Numbered from the stretch's first letter, positions 1 to 6,328 are shown. The stretch: DNA of 13,445 bases from Pseudomonadota bacterium (GCA_021821425.1 JAKACL010000050.1:1-13445), one strand, 5' to 3'. Translations and numbers: made by a program. The notes: generated by a model from the sequence alone, not told the origin.

Positions 1-488
1 GACGCGTGGCGGCCCTGCTTCTGCGCGCGCACGGTCGCGCGCGACTGCGGCGCTGCCCGCAAGACGTCGAGCAGCGCGCGCTGCGCCCGGGCGCGGGCGG
101 GCGGATCCGCGAACCGCCCGGATTCGGTCAGCAGCAGCCAGGGGGTGTCGGCGGCAAACGGCGTGGCGTTCTTCAGGCGCGGCGGCAGCGTGGCGAGCAG
201 GATCGCGCCCAGCGGATGGTGGTAGTAGTCGGCGCAAAACTGCGCCAGCCGAAGGATCTCGGGCGACAGCGCGGGGCGGTCGTCCAGTACGCGGATCACC
301 TCGCGCAGCTTGTTGTCCTGGATGGCGCTGTCAGCCGGCGCGCCCAGCGCGACGCCGACCTGGCGGGTGCGGCCGAACGGCACTTCGACCAGGCTGCCCG
401 GCTGCACCGCGCCGAGCGCATCCGGCAGGCGATAGTCGAACAGCCGGTAGAGCGGCGTATCGAGCGCAACCTGCAGTATCGAGGGCAT
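1..488 (-). CDS. priA: Primosomal protein N' (PriA), N-terminal part, cut by window edge
   Basis: PriA is the 3'-to-5' DNA helicase that recognises stalled or repaired forks and reloads the replisome. Reading leftward from an ATG at 488-486, the frame stays open to the window edge and gives 162 residues. These match the PriA 3'-DNA-binding domain and the start of the linker/winged-helix region. The first residues are MPSILQVALDTPLYRLFDYR, followed by PGSLVEVPFGRTRQVGVAL and, further on, CADYYHHPLGAILLATLPPR, which is a typical PriA segment. The helicase core and zinc-binding cysteines lie outside the window. There is no clear Shine-Dalgarno sequence before the ATG, so the start rests on homology. 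The gene reads away from a 344-bp gene-free stretch that must hold its promoter, unless it is read through from the Tim44-domain gene. Confidence 0.93.
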   Translation of the reverse strand, partial: MPSILQVALDTPLYRLFDYRLPDALGAVQPGSLVEVPFGRTRQVGVALGAPADSAIQDNKLREVIRVLDDRPALSPEILRLAQFCADYYHHPLGAILLATLPPRLKNATPFAADTPWLLLTESGRFADPPARARAQRALLDVLRAAPQSRATVRAQKQGRHA

Positions 489-560
489 AGTTAGCGGGAA
501 GTCTTGATCGGAGGTCGGGGAAAGCGGTCTAAGTCGCTGGCAGGCAAAGCTTATTCGGGG

Positions 561-583
561 TTGTCCACCTAGCTTGTGGATAA
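561..583 (-). promoter_or_regulatory. DnaA-box pair, facing each other
   Basis: Positions 575-583 read TTATCCACA on the minus strand, an exact match to the strong DnaA box (TTWTNCACA). Positions 561-569 read TTGTCCACC on the plus strand, which differs from the consensus at two places and faces the first box. The arms TTGTCCAC and GTGGATAA pair at 7 of 8 positions around a 7-nt centre. The match is visible; binding by DnaA is inferred. Confidence 0.5.
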
Positions 584-707
584 TTGTGTGAGTGATTTGT
601 GCTGACTGCCCTCCAGGGCGCGTATTTCATGGCGCACCCCCTGCGGGCTAAAAAGCAGGCAATCCTATAAACCTCGAAGATTCAGGTATTTATAAGTCAT
701 GCCGGAC

Positions 708-723
708 TGTCAAGGGATTGACA
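708..723. promoter_or_regulatory. Perfect dyad of two facing TTGACA hexamers upstream of priA
   Basis: The sequence TGTCAAGGGATTGACA has perfect 6-bp arms around GGGA. Each arm is a consensus -35 hexamer, one on each strand. On the minus strand, towards priA, TTGACA at 713-708 is followed by TATAAA at 694-689, but the 13-nt spacing is too short for a normal sigma-70 promoter. On the plus strand I see no -10 hexamer at the right distance. It may therefore be an operator rather than a promoter, or a promoter using another -10. Confidence 0.35.
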
Positions 724-749
724 CAAAAAAAGTTCCCGTGCGCCAAAAA

Positions 750-758
750 TGTGCATAA
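750..758 (-). promoter_or_regulatory. DnaA box
   Basis: Reads TTATGCACA on the minus strand, an exact fit to TTWTNCACA. It has the same orientation as the box at 575-583 and lies about 175 bp from it, in the AT-rich part of the gap upstream of priA. A single 9-mer of this degeneracy can occur by chance; having two consensus boxes in 344 bp makes it more notable. Confidence 0.4.
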
Positions 759-832
759 GTTAACGCTTCTATGGCCGGAATGGCGCCGTTTCGCACCGAT
801 TTTTGACCCACAAGCCCTTGTTCCGTCAGGCT

Positions 833-1651
833 TTATGCCTGCTGGATGCCGGCAATGACCCAGCCGCCCTGGCCTTGGGCCGGCCGCGCCAGGTGCCACA
901 CCTCGTCAAGTACCACGGCGTCCTGGTCGGCAGCCTCGCGCACCCAGCCGGTGAAGCGCACGCTGACGATATGCTGATTGCCTTCCTCCACCGCTTCCAG
1001 CACGTCGGCGTGGAGCGTGGTCACGTCGGTGAGCTGCGACGCATCGCCGCGCTCGGCCAGCTGCAGGCGGATTTCGGCAAAGACCTCGGGCGTGGTGAAG
1101 GCGCGCAGGTCGTCGAGGTTGCCGGCGTCGAACGCGGCCTGCAGACGGATGAAATTGAGCTTGGCTTCGCGTGCGAACGCATCGGCGTCGAACCCGGGCG
1201 GAAAGGCGTGCGTCGCCTGACTGTTGCCGAAGGTGCCGGACGCCTGGTCGAAGGCGGCCGGCGCGTTCGTCGGCATGCCGGCGTACTGCATGGCCGGCGC
1301 ATTGCGGCGCATCAGGAAGCGGAACAGCATGAAGACCGCCATCGCCAGCAGCGCCAGCATCAGAAAGCTGGCCATCTCCTCGCCCAGGCCCAGATGGGAA
1401 AACAGCGCCGCGAGGCCGAGGCCGGCAGCCAGGCCGGCGATTGGCCCCATCCAGGATCGTTTCGGCGCGGTCGACGGCGCGGCGGTGTTCTGCTGCGGGC
1501 GCTGCGGCGTCGGCGCGGCGTCCTGCTTCGCGGGCGCGCTGCGCTGCATGCCGAAGGATTTGCTGCCGCCCATGCGCTTGGCTTCGGCCTCCTGCACGAC
1601 GAAACCCAAGCTGACGAAAAGGGCGAACAGGCTGATCAGAATATGTTTCAT
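833..1651 (-). CDS. Tim44-like domain membrane protein
   Basis: The product is a 272-residue envelope protein. Residues 1-24 form a signal peptide ending in EAEA, followed by a short motif (KRMGGSKSFGMQR) usual at the mature N-terminus of this family. Next come a Pro/Gln/Ala-rich linker (about 40-64), two hydrophobic segments (about 67-86 and 93-114), and a C-terminal Tim44-like domain (about 150-272) containing NFIRLQAAFDAGNLDDLRAF and VSVRFTGWVRE. In mitochondria this fold binds the inner membrane at the import motor; the bacterial role is not established. The ATG at 1651 has an AGGA sequence 6-9 nt upstream. The gene starts 42 bp after hemE ends on the same strand, so the two are probably co-transcribed. 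I am sure of the family and unsure of the function. Confidence 0.88.
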   Translation of the reverse strand: MKHILISLFALFVSLGFVVQEAEAKRMGGSKSFGMQRSAPAKQDAAPTPQRPQQNTAAPSTAPKRSWMGPIAGLAAGLGLAALFSHLGLGEEMASFLMLALLAMAVFMLFRFLMRRNAPAMQYAGMPTNAPAAFDQASGTFGNSQATHAFPPGFDADAFAREAKLNFIRLQAAFDAGNLDDLRAFTTPEVFAEIRLQLAERGDASQLTDVTTLHADVLEAVEEGNQHIVSVRFTGWVREAADQDAVVLDEVWHLARPAQGQGGWVIAGIQQA

Positions 1652-1693
1652 GGGGAATCCTGGTAATGGGGTGAATGACGAGAGGCGAAAGGG

Positions 1694-2761
1694 TCAGGCG
1701 GCGCGCACGGCGCGGCTGCGGTCGTGCACTGCGTCGACCAGCACGGCGACGTTATCCGGATTGGTGAACTGCGAAATGCCGTGGCCGAGGTTGAACACGT
1801 GACCGGGGTGGTTGCCGTAGCTGTCGAGGATGCGATGCGCTTCGGCACGGATGCTGTCCGGGGTGCCGTGCAGCGCGCACGGGTCCAGATTGCCTTGCAG
1901 CGCCACCTGGCTGCCGACGCGGCGACGTGCCTCGCCGATGTCTAGGGTCCAGTCCAGTCCCACCGCGTCGGCGCCGATGCCGGCCATCGATTCCAGCCAG
2001 TTGCCGCCGCCCTTGGTGAAGAGGATGCTCGGCACGCGGCGGCCTTCGCGTTCCTTGATCAGGCCGGCGACGATGCGTTCCATGTAGTCGAGCGAGAATT
2101 CCTTGTAGGCGTGCGGAGTGAGGCTGCCGCCCCAGGAATCGAAAATCATCACCGCCTGCGCGCCGGCCTCGATCTGCGCGTTGAGGTAGTCGATCACCGC
2201 CCGGGTGTTCACCTCGAGGATGCGGTGCAAGAGGTCGGGCCGGCTGTACAGCATGGTCTTGATGTGGCGGTAGTCGTCCGAGCCGCCGCCTTCGACCATG
2301 TAGCAGGCCAGCGTGTAGGGGCTGCCGGAAAAGCCGATCAGGGGCACCGAGCCGTCGAGGGCGCGGCGGATGCTTTTCACCGCATCCATCACGTAGCCGA
2401 GCTTGTCGGTGGGATCCGGCGCAGTGAGGTCGCGGATTTCCCATTCGTCGCGCAGCGGTCGCTCGAAGCGCGGCCCTTCGCCGGCCGCGAAATAGAGGCC
2501 GAGACCCATCGCGTCGGGCACGGTGAGAATGTCGGAAAACAGGATCGCAGCGTCGAGCGGATAGCGCGCCAGCGGCTGCAGCGTCACCTCGGTGGCGAGG
2601 TCGGGCGTCTTGCACAGGGTCAGGAAGTCGCCGGCGCGGGCGCGCGTGGCGTTGTACTCCGGCAGGTAGCGGCCGGCCTGGCGCATCAGCCAGAGGGGCG
2701 TGTATTCGGTGGGCTGGCGCTGCAACGCGCGCAGGAAGGTATCGTTTTTGAGGGCGGACAT
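1694..2761 (-). CDS. hemE: Uroporphyrinogen decarboxylase
   Basis: HemE removes the four acetate carboxyl groups of uroporphyrinogen III to give coproporphyrinogen III, a cytoplasmic step in heme synthesis. The 355-residue length is normal for the family. The signature [13 protein letters not shown] is at residues 24-36, with Arg27 matching human Arg37. [15 protein letters not shown] is at about 75-89, with the catalytic Asp77 matching human Asp86. NLGHGI near residue 327 carries the conserved C-terminal histidine. No strong Shine-Dalgarno precedes the ATG at 2761, but the N-terminus ([13 protein letters not shown]) aligns with known HemE starts. It lies between the glycine-zipper gene (70 bp upstream) and the Tim44-domain gene (42 bp downstream). 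All expected active-site residues are present. Confidence 0.97.
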   Translation of the reverse strand: MSALKNDTFLRALQRQPTEYTPLWLMRQAGRYLPEYNATRARAGDFLTLCKTPDLATEVTLQPLARYPLDAAILFSDILTVPDAMGLGLYFAAGEGPRFERPLRDEWEIRDLTAPDPTDKLGYVMDAVKSIRRALDGSVPLIGFSGSPYTLACYMVEGGGSDDYRHIKTMLYSRPDLLHRILEVNTRAVIDYLNAQIEAGAQAVMIFDSWGGSLTPHAYKEFSLDYMERIVAGLIKEREGRRVPSILFTKGGGNWLESMAGIGADAVGLDWTLDIGEARRRVGSQVALQGNLDPCALHGTPDSIRAEAHRILDSYGNHPGHVFNLGHGISQFTNPDNVAVLVDAVHDRSRAVRAA

Positions 2762-2788
2762 TCAGGCGGGCCAGGACGCAAAGCCGGC

Positions 2789-2797
2789 ATTTTAGCA
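2789..2797 (-). promoter_or_regulatory. hemE: Candidate extended -10 element for hemE
   Basis: On the minus strand the sequence TGCTAAAAT fits an extended -10 (TGnTATAAT) with one mismatch, and it lies about 28 nt before the hemE start codon. No good -35 hexamer is seen, which is tolerable for extended -10 promoters. It would let hemE be transcribed independently of the glycine-zipper gene upstream. Confidence 0.3.
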
Positions 2798-2831
2798 GGC
2801 TTGGCGCCACCGGCCCGGACCCATCGGTCGT

Positions 2832-3374
2832 TCAGGTGCGGTGGAAGCGCCATTCGCCGCGCCCCGCCGGACACGCCAGCACATCGCGCGGCTTGCGGCC
2901 ATCCACCGCCAGGGTGGCGTGGCGGCAACCGTCGCGGGCGTCGCCGCGCGGCGTGAATTCATATTGATGGCCGTCGTGACGCCATTGCACCGGCACCCCG
3001 GCGCGGCCGAGTTCGAGCGCATGGCCCATGCAGGCGCGATCGCGTTCGTCCATGCGGTCGCCGATGGTGTGGCCCACCACCGCGCCGAGTACGCCGCCGA
3101 CCACCATGCCGACCACGCGATCGTCACGGTCGGCAACCTGCCCACCGATCACCGCACCGGTGACGCCGCCGATCACTGCGCCGATTTCGTCGCGGTTGCA
3201 GCGGCCGGACGCGATGCCGTAGTCGCGGGCATAGATCACGCCGCTCTTGCCCTTGTGGTGCTTGGCCGGCTTGTCCTTGTAATAGCCGTGTGCCGGCGCG
3301 TGTCGGGGCGGGTCGGCCAGAACCGGTCCGGCGGCGGCGAGGGCGGCGATTGCGAGGGTGAGGGGAAGCTTCAT
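2832..3374 (-). CDS. Glycine-zipper 2TM-domain envelope protein (17-kDa antigen-like)
   Basis: The product has 180 residues. A signal peptide (1-20, ending VLA before DPP) is followed by a His/Lys-rich stretch (24-43). Two glycine-zipper helices then follow: GAVIGGVTGAVIGG (65-78) and GMVVGGVLGAVVG (89-101), with glycines every fourth residue. This is the pattern of the Rickettsia 17-kDa surface antigen family, whose members insert in or pack against the outer membrane. There is no lipobox cysteine, so it is probably periplasmic or membrane-inserted and not a lipoprotein. The C-terminal part (about 115-180) carries four to five Cys/Trp/His residues that may form a small disulfide-bonded domain. 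AAGGAG lies about 6 nt before the ATG at 3374. Its exact role is unknown. Confidence 0.87.
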   Translation of the reverse strand: MKLPLTLAIAALAAAGPVLADPPRHAPAHGYYKDKPAKHHKGKSGVIYARDYGIASGRCNRDEIGAVIGGVTGAVIGGQVADRDDRVVGMVVGGVLGAVVGHTIGDRMDERDRACMGHALELGRAGVPVQWRHDGHQYEFTPRGDARDGCRHATLAVDGRKPRDVLACPAGRGEWRFHRT

Positions 3375-3434
3375 GGTTTACTCCTTGTTGTGTTGGACGC
3401 GATGGGATGCCTGGACGGGACTTGACGCAGTCGG

Positions 3435-3457
3435 CACCCATTTTATGTTTATGGGTG
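3435..3457. repeat. Perfect 7-bp inverted repeat (stem-loop) between two envelope genes
   Basis: CACCCAT (3435-3441) and ATGGGTG (3451-3457) are perfectly complementary around a 9-nt AT-only loop apart from one G. It lies just after the stop of the gene ending at 3466 and before the glycine-zipper gene. No U-run follows on either strand, so it is not a classical terminator. It could stabilise or partly terminate the upstream message, or serve as an operator. Confidence 0.4.
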
Positions 3458-3465
3458 TCCGGCCG

Positions 3466-3873
3466 TCAGTTGTAGCGGGGGCCATGGCCGTAGCCATGAC
3501 GCGTGTTGCGGGCGAGGGTTTCCATCCGGATGTTGCGATGGGCGAGGGTGAGTGCATGGTTCAGGCGCTGGAATTCACGGGCATTCATGAGGCCATCTGC
3601 ACGGAATTTACGCTCCATTCTGCGAATTTGCTGCTGTTCATGCTTTAACGTGCGGAATTCGTAGCGGTTCAGGAAGCCTGCGCGACGGGCGGCTTCGATC
3701 CGTTGCCTCTGCCGCGCCTGACGGGCGTTGACCTGCTGGATGTATGCCTCGCTCTGCTGGATGACCCGAGGGTGGTCGCGATCGCCGCGATCAAAGAAAT
3801 CGGCGTGCGCGCTGGTAGCCAGTAAGCCCAGTGCGAGGGCGGAGAGGGCGGTTTTCATCAATGTGCGTGTCAT
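3466..3873 (-). CDS. Small secreted helical protein with duplicated G-x-L...E repeats
   Basis: I start this at the ATG at 3873, because AAGGAG sits 7-8 nt upstream and a signal peptide begins there; an upstream ATG at 3936 would add 21 residues and has no such support. The 135-residue product has a signal peptide (1-24, ending SAHA) and a highly charged helical mature part. Two similar helical repeats are visible: RIEAARRAGFLNRYEFRTL, and RKFRADGLMNAREFQRLNHA ahead of a closing helix. They have the look of degenerate EF-hands found in uncharacterised betaproteobacterial periplasmic proteins. Divergent from the FadL-like gene, it shares with it a control region carrying GTAAC boxes. The function is unknown. 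Confidence 0.75.
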   Translation of the reverse strand: MTRTLMKTALSALALGLLATSAHADFFDRGDRDHPRVIQQSEAYIQQVNARQARQRQRIEAARRAGFLNRYEFRTLKHEQQQIRRMERKFRADGLMNAREFQRLNHALTLAHRNIRMETLARNTRHGYGHGPRYN

Positions 3874-3950
3874 GGTGTGCTCCTTGTCTGAGGGGGATGT
3901 CGCTGCCGCAAGGGCGGGGTCAGCCGACACCTGCACAGTAGTCAGGCCAT

Positions 3951-4010
3951 GTAAGGGCCATGTGTGGGGCGGGTAACGGGGTGTAACGCAAGGTTACGGA
4001 CATGTAAAAA
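3951..4010. promoter_or_regulatory. Phased GTAAC boxes in the divergent control region
   Basis: GTAAC at 3973, GTAAC at 3983 and GTTAC at 3993 recur at exactly 10-bp steps. Looser relatives stand at 3951 (GTAAG, inside CATGTAAG) and 4004 (GTAAA, inside CATGTAAA). Direct pentamers with N5 spacing are the binding style of OmpR/PhoB-type response regulators; the CpxR box is GTAAA-N5-GTAAA. TAAAAA at 4005-4010 could be a -10 element for the plus-strand FadL-like gene, with TGTAAC at 3982-3987 lying where the -35 should be. That would be an activator-dependent arrangement. The array lies 78-137 bp from the start of the minus-strand gene and 136-195 bp from the plus-strand one. The identity of the regulator is inferred. 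Confidence 0.5.
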
Positions 4011-4076
4011 TCGGTCTCAAGTTTCCCGGCCGGCTGCCGATTCCTCCGGACGGGCTGGAATGAATCCCGTGCTTTC

Positions 4077-4119
4077 GCCTGAAATATCAGAAAACCAGAA
4101 TCTTCAGGCTTGCTTTTTT
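4077..4119 (+). terminator. Hairpin plus U-run in the leader of the FadL-like gene
   Basis: GCCTGAA (4077-4083) pairs perfectly with TTCAGGC (4103-4109) across a 19-nt loop, followed by TTGC and six T residues (4114-4119). This has the form of a weak intrinsic terminator, yet it lies 26 nt before the start codon of the gene it precedes. The gene on the other side points away. If transcription starts near 4015 or upstream, this would be a leader attenuator or the end of a short RNA. The large loop and 7-bp stem make it weak. Confidence 0.35.
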
Positions 4120-4145
4120 ACTCACCCGCGTCGCAGGAGAACCCG

Positions 4146-5285
4146 ATGCAACCCAAGAAATTCGCGGCCACGCTGGCCGCGGCAGGCATCACTTTGCCCG
4201 GTCTCGCGCTGGCCACCAACGGCATGCTGATGGAGGGCTACGGCCCGATCGCCAGCGGCATGGGCGGAGCCGCCATGGCCCATGACAACGGCACCGCTGC
4301 CATGGCCAACAACCCGGCCACGCTCGGCCTGATGGCCCGCGGCAGCCGCCTCGACGTCATGCTGGGTCATGTCGGTCCGGACGTGTCGGCGCCCGGCAGC
4401 ATGGGCGCCTCCTCGGCCGACGCCTTCTATATGCCGGCATTCGGCTTCGTCAAGAAACAGGGCCGGCTGGCCTATGGCGTCGGCATCTATGGTCAGGGCG
4501 GCATGGGCACCGAATACGCCAGCGGCGACATGGCGCAGGTGGGCGTAGGCCGCGTGATCCTGCCGCTGGCCTACAGCGTCGACGACCGGCTCAACATCGG
4601 CGGCAGCATCGATATCGTATGGGCCGGCATGGACCTGGTGTTCGCCATGGCGAATATCGACTTCCAGGACGGCAGCGACTTCACCGGCGCGGCCAAGGGC
4701 TACGGCGTCGCCGCCAAGCTCGGCTTCACCTACAAGCTGAACGAGACGCTGACCCTCGGCGGCGTGTACCAGACCGCGGGCAACCTCGGTGACCTCAAGG
4801 GCGACGGCTACCGGGTCGCGGATTTCGACATGCCTGCGGTTGTGGGCCTCGGCTTCGCCTGGCAGGCCAATCCGCGCCTCTTGGTCGCGCTCGACCTCAA
4901 GGATGTGTTGTGGAGCGACAGCATGAATACCGTGACCATACACACGCCCGGCGGTGCGGTGCCGTTCCAGCAGGACTGGGACGACCAGACCGTGGTTTCG
5001 CTCGGCCTCGCCTACCGCTACAGCGAGGCGCTGACGCTGCGTGCGGGCTTCAACCATGGCAAGAATCCGATCCCGAACGACCACGTCACCGCGCTATGGC
5101 CCGCGATTGTGGAAGACCATTACACGCTCGGCCTGGGCTATGCGCTCAATGCGCGTTCACAGATCAATCTGGCGTTGAGCTATGTGCCGGAAGTGGCGGT
5201 CACGGGTAGCGGACTGCAAAATGCCGGCTTGCGGATCGAGCATAGCCAGTTCAACTGGCAGCTGATGTACAGCTACGCGTTCTGA
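4146..5285 (+). CDS. FadL/TodX (OMPP1) family outer-membrane transport protein
   Basis: This family forms 14-stranded outer-membrane barrels with an N-terminal plug that carry fatty acids, hydrocarbons and other hydrophobic compounds inward. The start at 4146 is chosen because AGGAGA lies 6 nt upstream and a signal peptide begins there (1-23, ending LALA, mature TNGM); an upstream ATG at 4110 has no such site. The product has 379 residues, shorter than E. coli FadL. Family marks are the mature N-terminus TNGMLMEGYGPIASGMGGA, the NNPAT motif at 55-59, alternating beta-strand patterns through the rest, and a C-terminal aromatic residue (YSYAF) for barrel insertion. It is the only plus-strand gene here and is monocistronic, with a terminator 18 bp after the stop. 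The substrate cannot be read from the sequence. Confidence 0.9.
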   Translation: MQPKKFAATLAAAGITLPGLALATNGMLMEGYGPIASGMGGAAMAHDNGTAAMANNPATLGLMARGSRLDVMLGHVGPDVSAPGSMGASSADAFYMPAFGFVKKQGRLAYGVGIYGQGGMGTEYASGDMAQVGVGRVILPLAYSVDDRLNIGGSIDIVWAGMDLVFAMANIDFQDGSDFTGAAKGYGVAAKLGFTYKLNETLTLGGVYQTAGNLGDLKGDGYRVADFDMPAVVGLGFAWQANPRLLVALDLKDVLWSDSMNTVTIHTPGGAVPFQQDWDDQTVVSLGLAYRYSEALTLRAGFNHGKNPIPNDHVTALWPAIVEDHYTLGLGYALNARSQINLALSYVPEVAVTGSGLQNAGLRIEHSQFNWQLMYSYAF

Positions 5286-5302
5286 CCAGGGCAGCATGGA
5301 AT

Positions 5303-5329
5303 AGCCGGGCTATGCCCCCGGCTTTTTTT
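5303..5329 (+). terminator. Intrinsic terminator of the FadL-like gene
   Basis: AGCCGGG (5303-5309) pairs with CCCGGCT (5317-5323) around a 7-nt loop and is followed by seven T residues (5323-5329). It begins 18 bp after the stop codon, the classical form and place. On the minus strand there is no U-run after the stem, so it should act in one direction only. Confidence 0.88.
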
Positions 5330-5375
5330 GCCCCGCGACCTGGTCATGTCCACGCCGGGTCCCGCACGACGGGAT

Positions 5376-5693
5376 TCAGCGCTGTTGCAGGTCTTGGCCT
5401 TGCTGCTCGATCGGCTCGCCGCCGGGCGCGCGTCCCGCTTCCTCGGCCGTTCCGGGCACGTTGCGCTGATCCTGCAGGGCGCGGTCAACGTCTTCGCCCG
5501 CGCGCTCGGCCGGATTCTTGTTGTCGCAGCCCTGCATGATCAACAGACTGGTCAGCAGGGCCAGCACGGCATGGGACGCGTGCCAGGGGTGGCGGCGCTT
5601 GCGTGCAGTTGGCAACACAGCGCCGCCAGCGGTCCCGCTCCATTCGTAGAACCGCATGTGTTCATCGTCCAGATGGCGGAGGGTGGGTGTCAT
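5376..5693 (-). CDS. Small putative lipoprotein, second gene after EF-hand/BON
   Basis: The product has 105 residues. A polar N-terminus of about 36 residues ending in a basic cluster (ARKRRHPWH) precedes a hydrophobic segment (about 42-53) and Cys56 in the context LLIMQGCDNK, which looks like a lipobox although Met at -3 and Gln at -2 are not the best residues. The mature part is acidic and low in complexity (ERAGEDVDRALQ...), like the small CDNK-type lipoproteins of betaproteobacteria. The ATG at 5693 has GAGGAA about 10 nt upstream; an ATG at 5657 is the alternative and would give a shorter N-terminus. It starts 46 bp after the EF-hand/BON gene on the same strand, so it is likely in its operon. 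The alternative reading is a single-pass membrane protein. Function unknown. Confidence 0.65.
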   Translation of the reverse strand: MTPTLRHLDDEHMRFYEWSGTAGGAVLPTARKRRHPWHASHAVLALLTSLLIMQGCDNKNPAERAGEDVDRALQDQRNVPGTAEEAGRAPGGEPIEQQGQDLQQR

Positions 5694-5739
5694 GGCTCAG
5701 GTTTCCTCGTTGTCATGTTGCGGCATGGCGTGACGGCGT

Positions 5740-6225
5740 TCAGCGCTTGACCTGGATGTCGTTACGGACCCCTTTCACACCCGCGACGCCGAACGCGATT
5801 TTTTCGGCCCGGGCGATCTGGTCGGGGGAGGGGACCCAGCCGGACAGCTGGACAGCGCCCTGGTGCGTGTCCACTTTCACGCCCATCCCCTCCACACCCT
5901 CGTCCTTCACGAGCAGCGTCTTGATCTTGGCGGTGATCCATGCGTCTTCGGCAAAATTGCCGGCCTTGATGCGGTCGTTGTTGGACACCGCTTTGATGTA
6001 TTCACTGCTGTTAAGACGGCTGTCGCGGTCAGCATCGCCTTCGCGGAAGGCCTGGGCCTGTCCGCCTTTCGCCGCAAATTCCTCGAGTGTGATTTTGCCG
6101 TCGCCATTGCTGTCGACGGTCTTGAACTCGGGCATGACCGGCGCGGCCGCCAGCGCGGCAGCGGAGAACGCGCCCAGCACACCTGCAAGGGTCAGCTTCA
6201 GAATGCGATGTTGATTGGTTTTCAT
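5740..6225 (-). CDS. Periplasmic EF-hand pair fused to a BON domain
   Basis: The product has 161 residues. Residues 1-26 form a signal peptide (ALAA region). The first EF-hand loop is textbook: Asp38, Asn40, Asp42, Gly43, Ile45 and Glu49 at loop positions 1, 3, 5, 6, 8 and 12. The second loop (64-75) has Asp64, Asp66, Asp68, Leu71 and Glu75, with Ser instead of Gly at position 6, and should still bind calcium. A BON domain follows (about 92-160, with DAWITAKIKTLLVKDEGV, GAVQLSGWVPS and GVKGVRNDIQVK). BON domains occur in OsmY and DolP and bind membranes or other envelope components. GGAGA precedes the ATG at 6225. A good sigma-54 promoter with upstream sites lies ahead of the gene. Likely role: calcium-responsive envelope protection, inferred. 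Confidence 0.87.
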   Translation of the reverse strand: MKTNQHRILKLTLAGVLGAFSAAALAAAPVMPEFKTVDSNGDGKITLEEFAAKGGQAQAFREGDADRDSRLNSSEYIKAVSNNDRIKAGNFAEDAWITAKIKTLLVKDEGVEGMGVKVDTHQGAVQLSGWVPSPDQIARAEKIAFGVAGVKGVRNDIQVKR

Positions 6226-6280
6226 GCCTATCTCCTGTTCTCACGGGTGGAATTTGAATACAGCGCACTCACCAAAGCCA

Positions 6281-6296
6281 AGCGACGACCATGCCA
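6281..6296 (-). promoter_or_regulatory. Sigma-54 (-24/-12) promoter of the EF-hand/BON gene
   Basis: On the minus strand the sequence is TGGCATG-GTCG-TCGCT against the consensus TGGCACG-N4-TTGCW. The invariant GG (6295-6294) and GC (6283-6282) are exactly 10 nt apart. There are two mismatches outside the invariant pairs. Transcription would start near 6270, giving a leader of about 45 nt with the Shine-Dalgarno at its end. Support comes from the upstream activator-type sites and IHF-like site, and from the sigma-54 activator encoded about 640 bp away. Confidence 0.65.
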
Positions 6297-6315
6297 GATC
6301 GATTTTAAGTAATGA

Positions 6316-6328
6316 AATCAAAATGATG
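6316..6328. promoter_or_regulatory. IHF-like site between sigma-54 promoter and upstream sites
   Basis: AATCAA-N4-ATG fits the IHF consensus WATCAR-N4-TTR with one mismatch. It sits in a strongly AT-rich tract (6298-6330) that contrasts with the GC-rich surroundings. Its place, 20-32 bp upstream of the -24 element and before the candidate activator sites, is where IHF usually bends DNA at sigma-54 promoters. Confidence 0.45.

Larger units (their letters stand above)
489..832. other. Gene-free region between the Tim44-domain gene and priA
   Basis: This 344-bp stretch has no convincing gene. It is clearly AT-richer than the flanks, especially around 649-760. It holds two consensus DnaA boxes (575-583 and 750-758, both reading on the minus strand), a further DnaA-box-like sequence facing the first (561-569), and a perfect dyad made of two facing TTGACA hexamers (708-723). 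A short GC dyad (GCCCT-CC-AGGGC, 608-619) and the sequence CAGGC-TTTAT-GCCTG at 827-841, overlapping the Tim44 gene's stop codon, could form small hairpins. Neither has a run of U after it, so I see no standard terminator here. Confidence 0.7.

Noticed and set aside
6..494. Plus-strand open frame at the left edge
   Set aside because: It is antisense to the PriA N-terminus, which is recognisable on the minus strand but has no stop inside the window. The translation has no family likeness.
529..630. A 33-codon minus-strand frame (MKYAPWRAVS...) in the gap upstream of priA
   Set aside because: It has no convincing Shine-Dalgarno and no hydrophobic or conserved pattern, and it runs across the DnaA-box pair. 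It is not supported as a gene.
803..1666. Plus-strand open frame opposite the Tim44-domain gene
   Set aside because: The minus strand gives a signal peptide, membrane helices and a Tim44-like domain. The plus-strand product is low in complexity and His/Arg/Gly-rich.
3936..3954. Possible sigma-54 promoter for the small secreted protein gene (minus strand, TGGCCCT-N4-TGGCC)
   Set aside because: The GG-N10-GC spacing fits, but the -12 part has two mismatches and there is no TGTC-N10-GACA site nearby. A chance match is likely in such GC-rich DNA.
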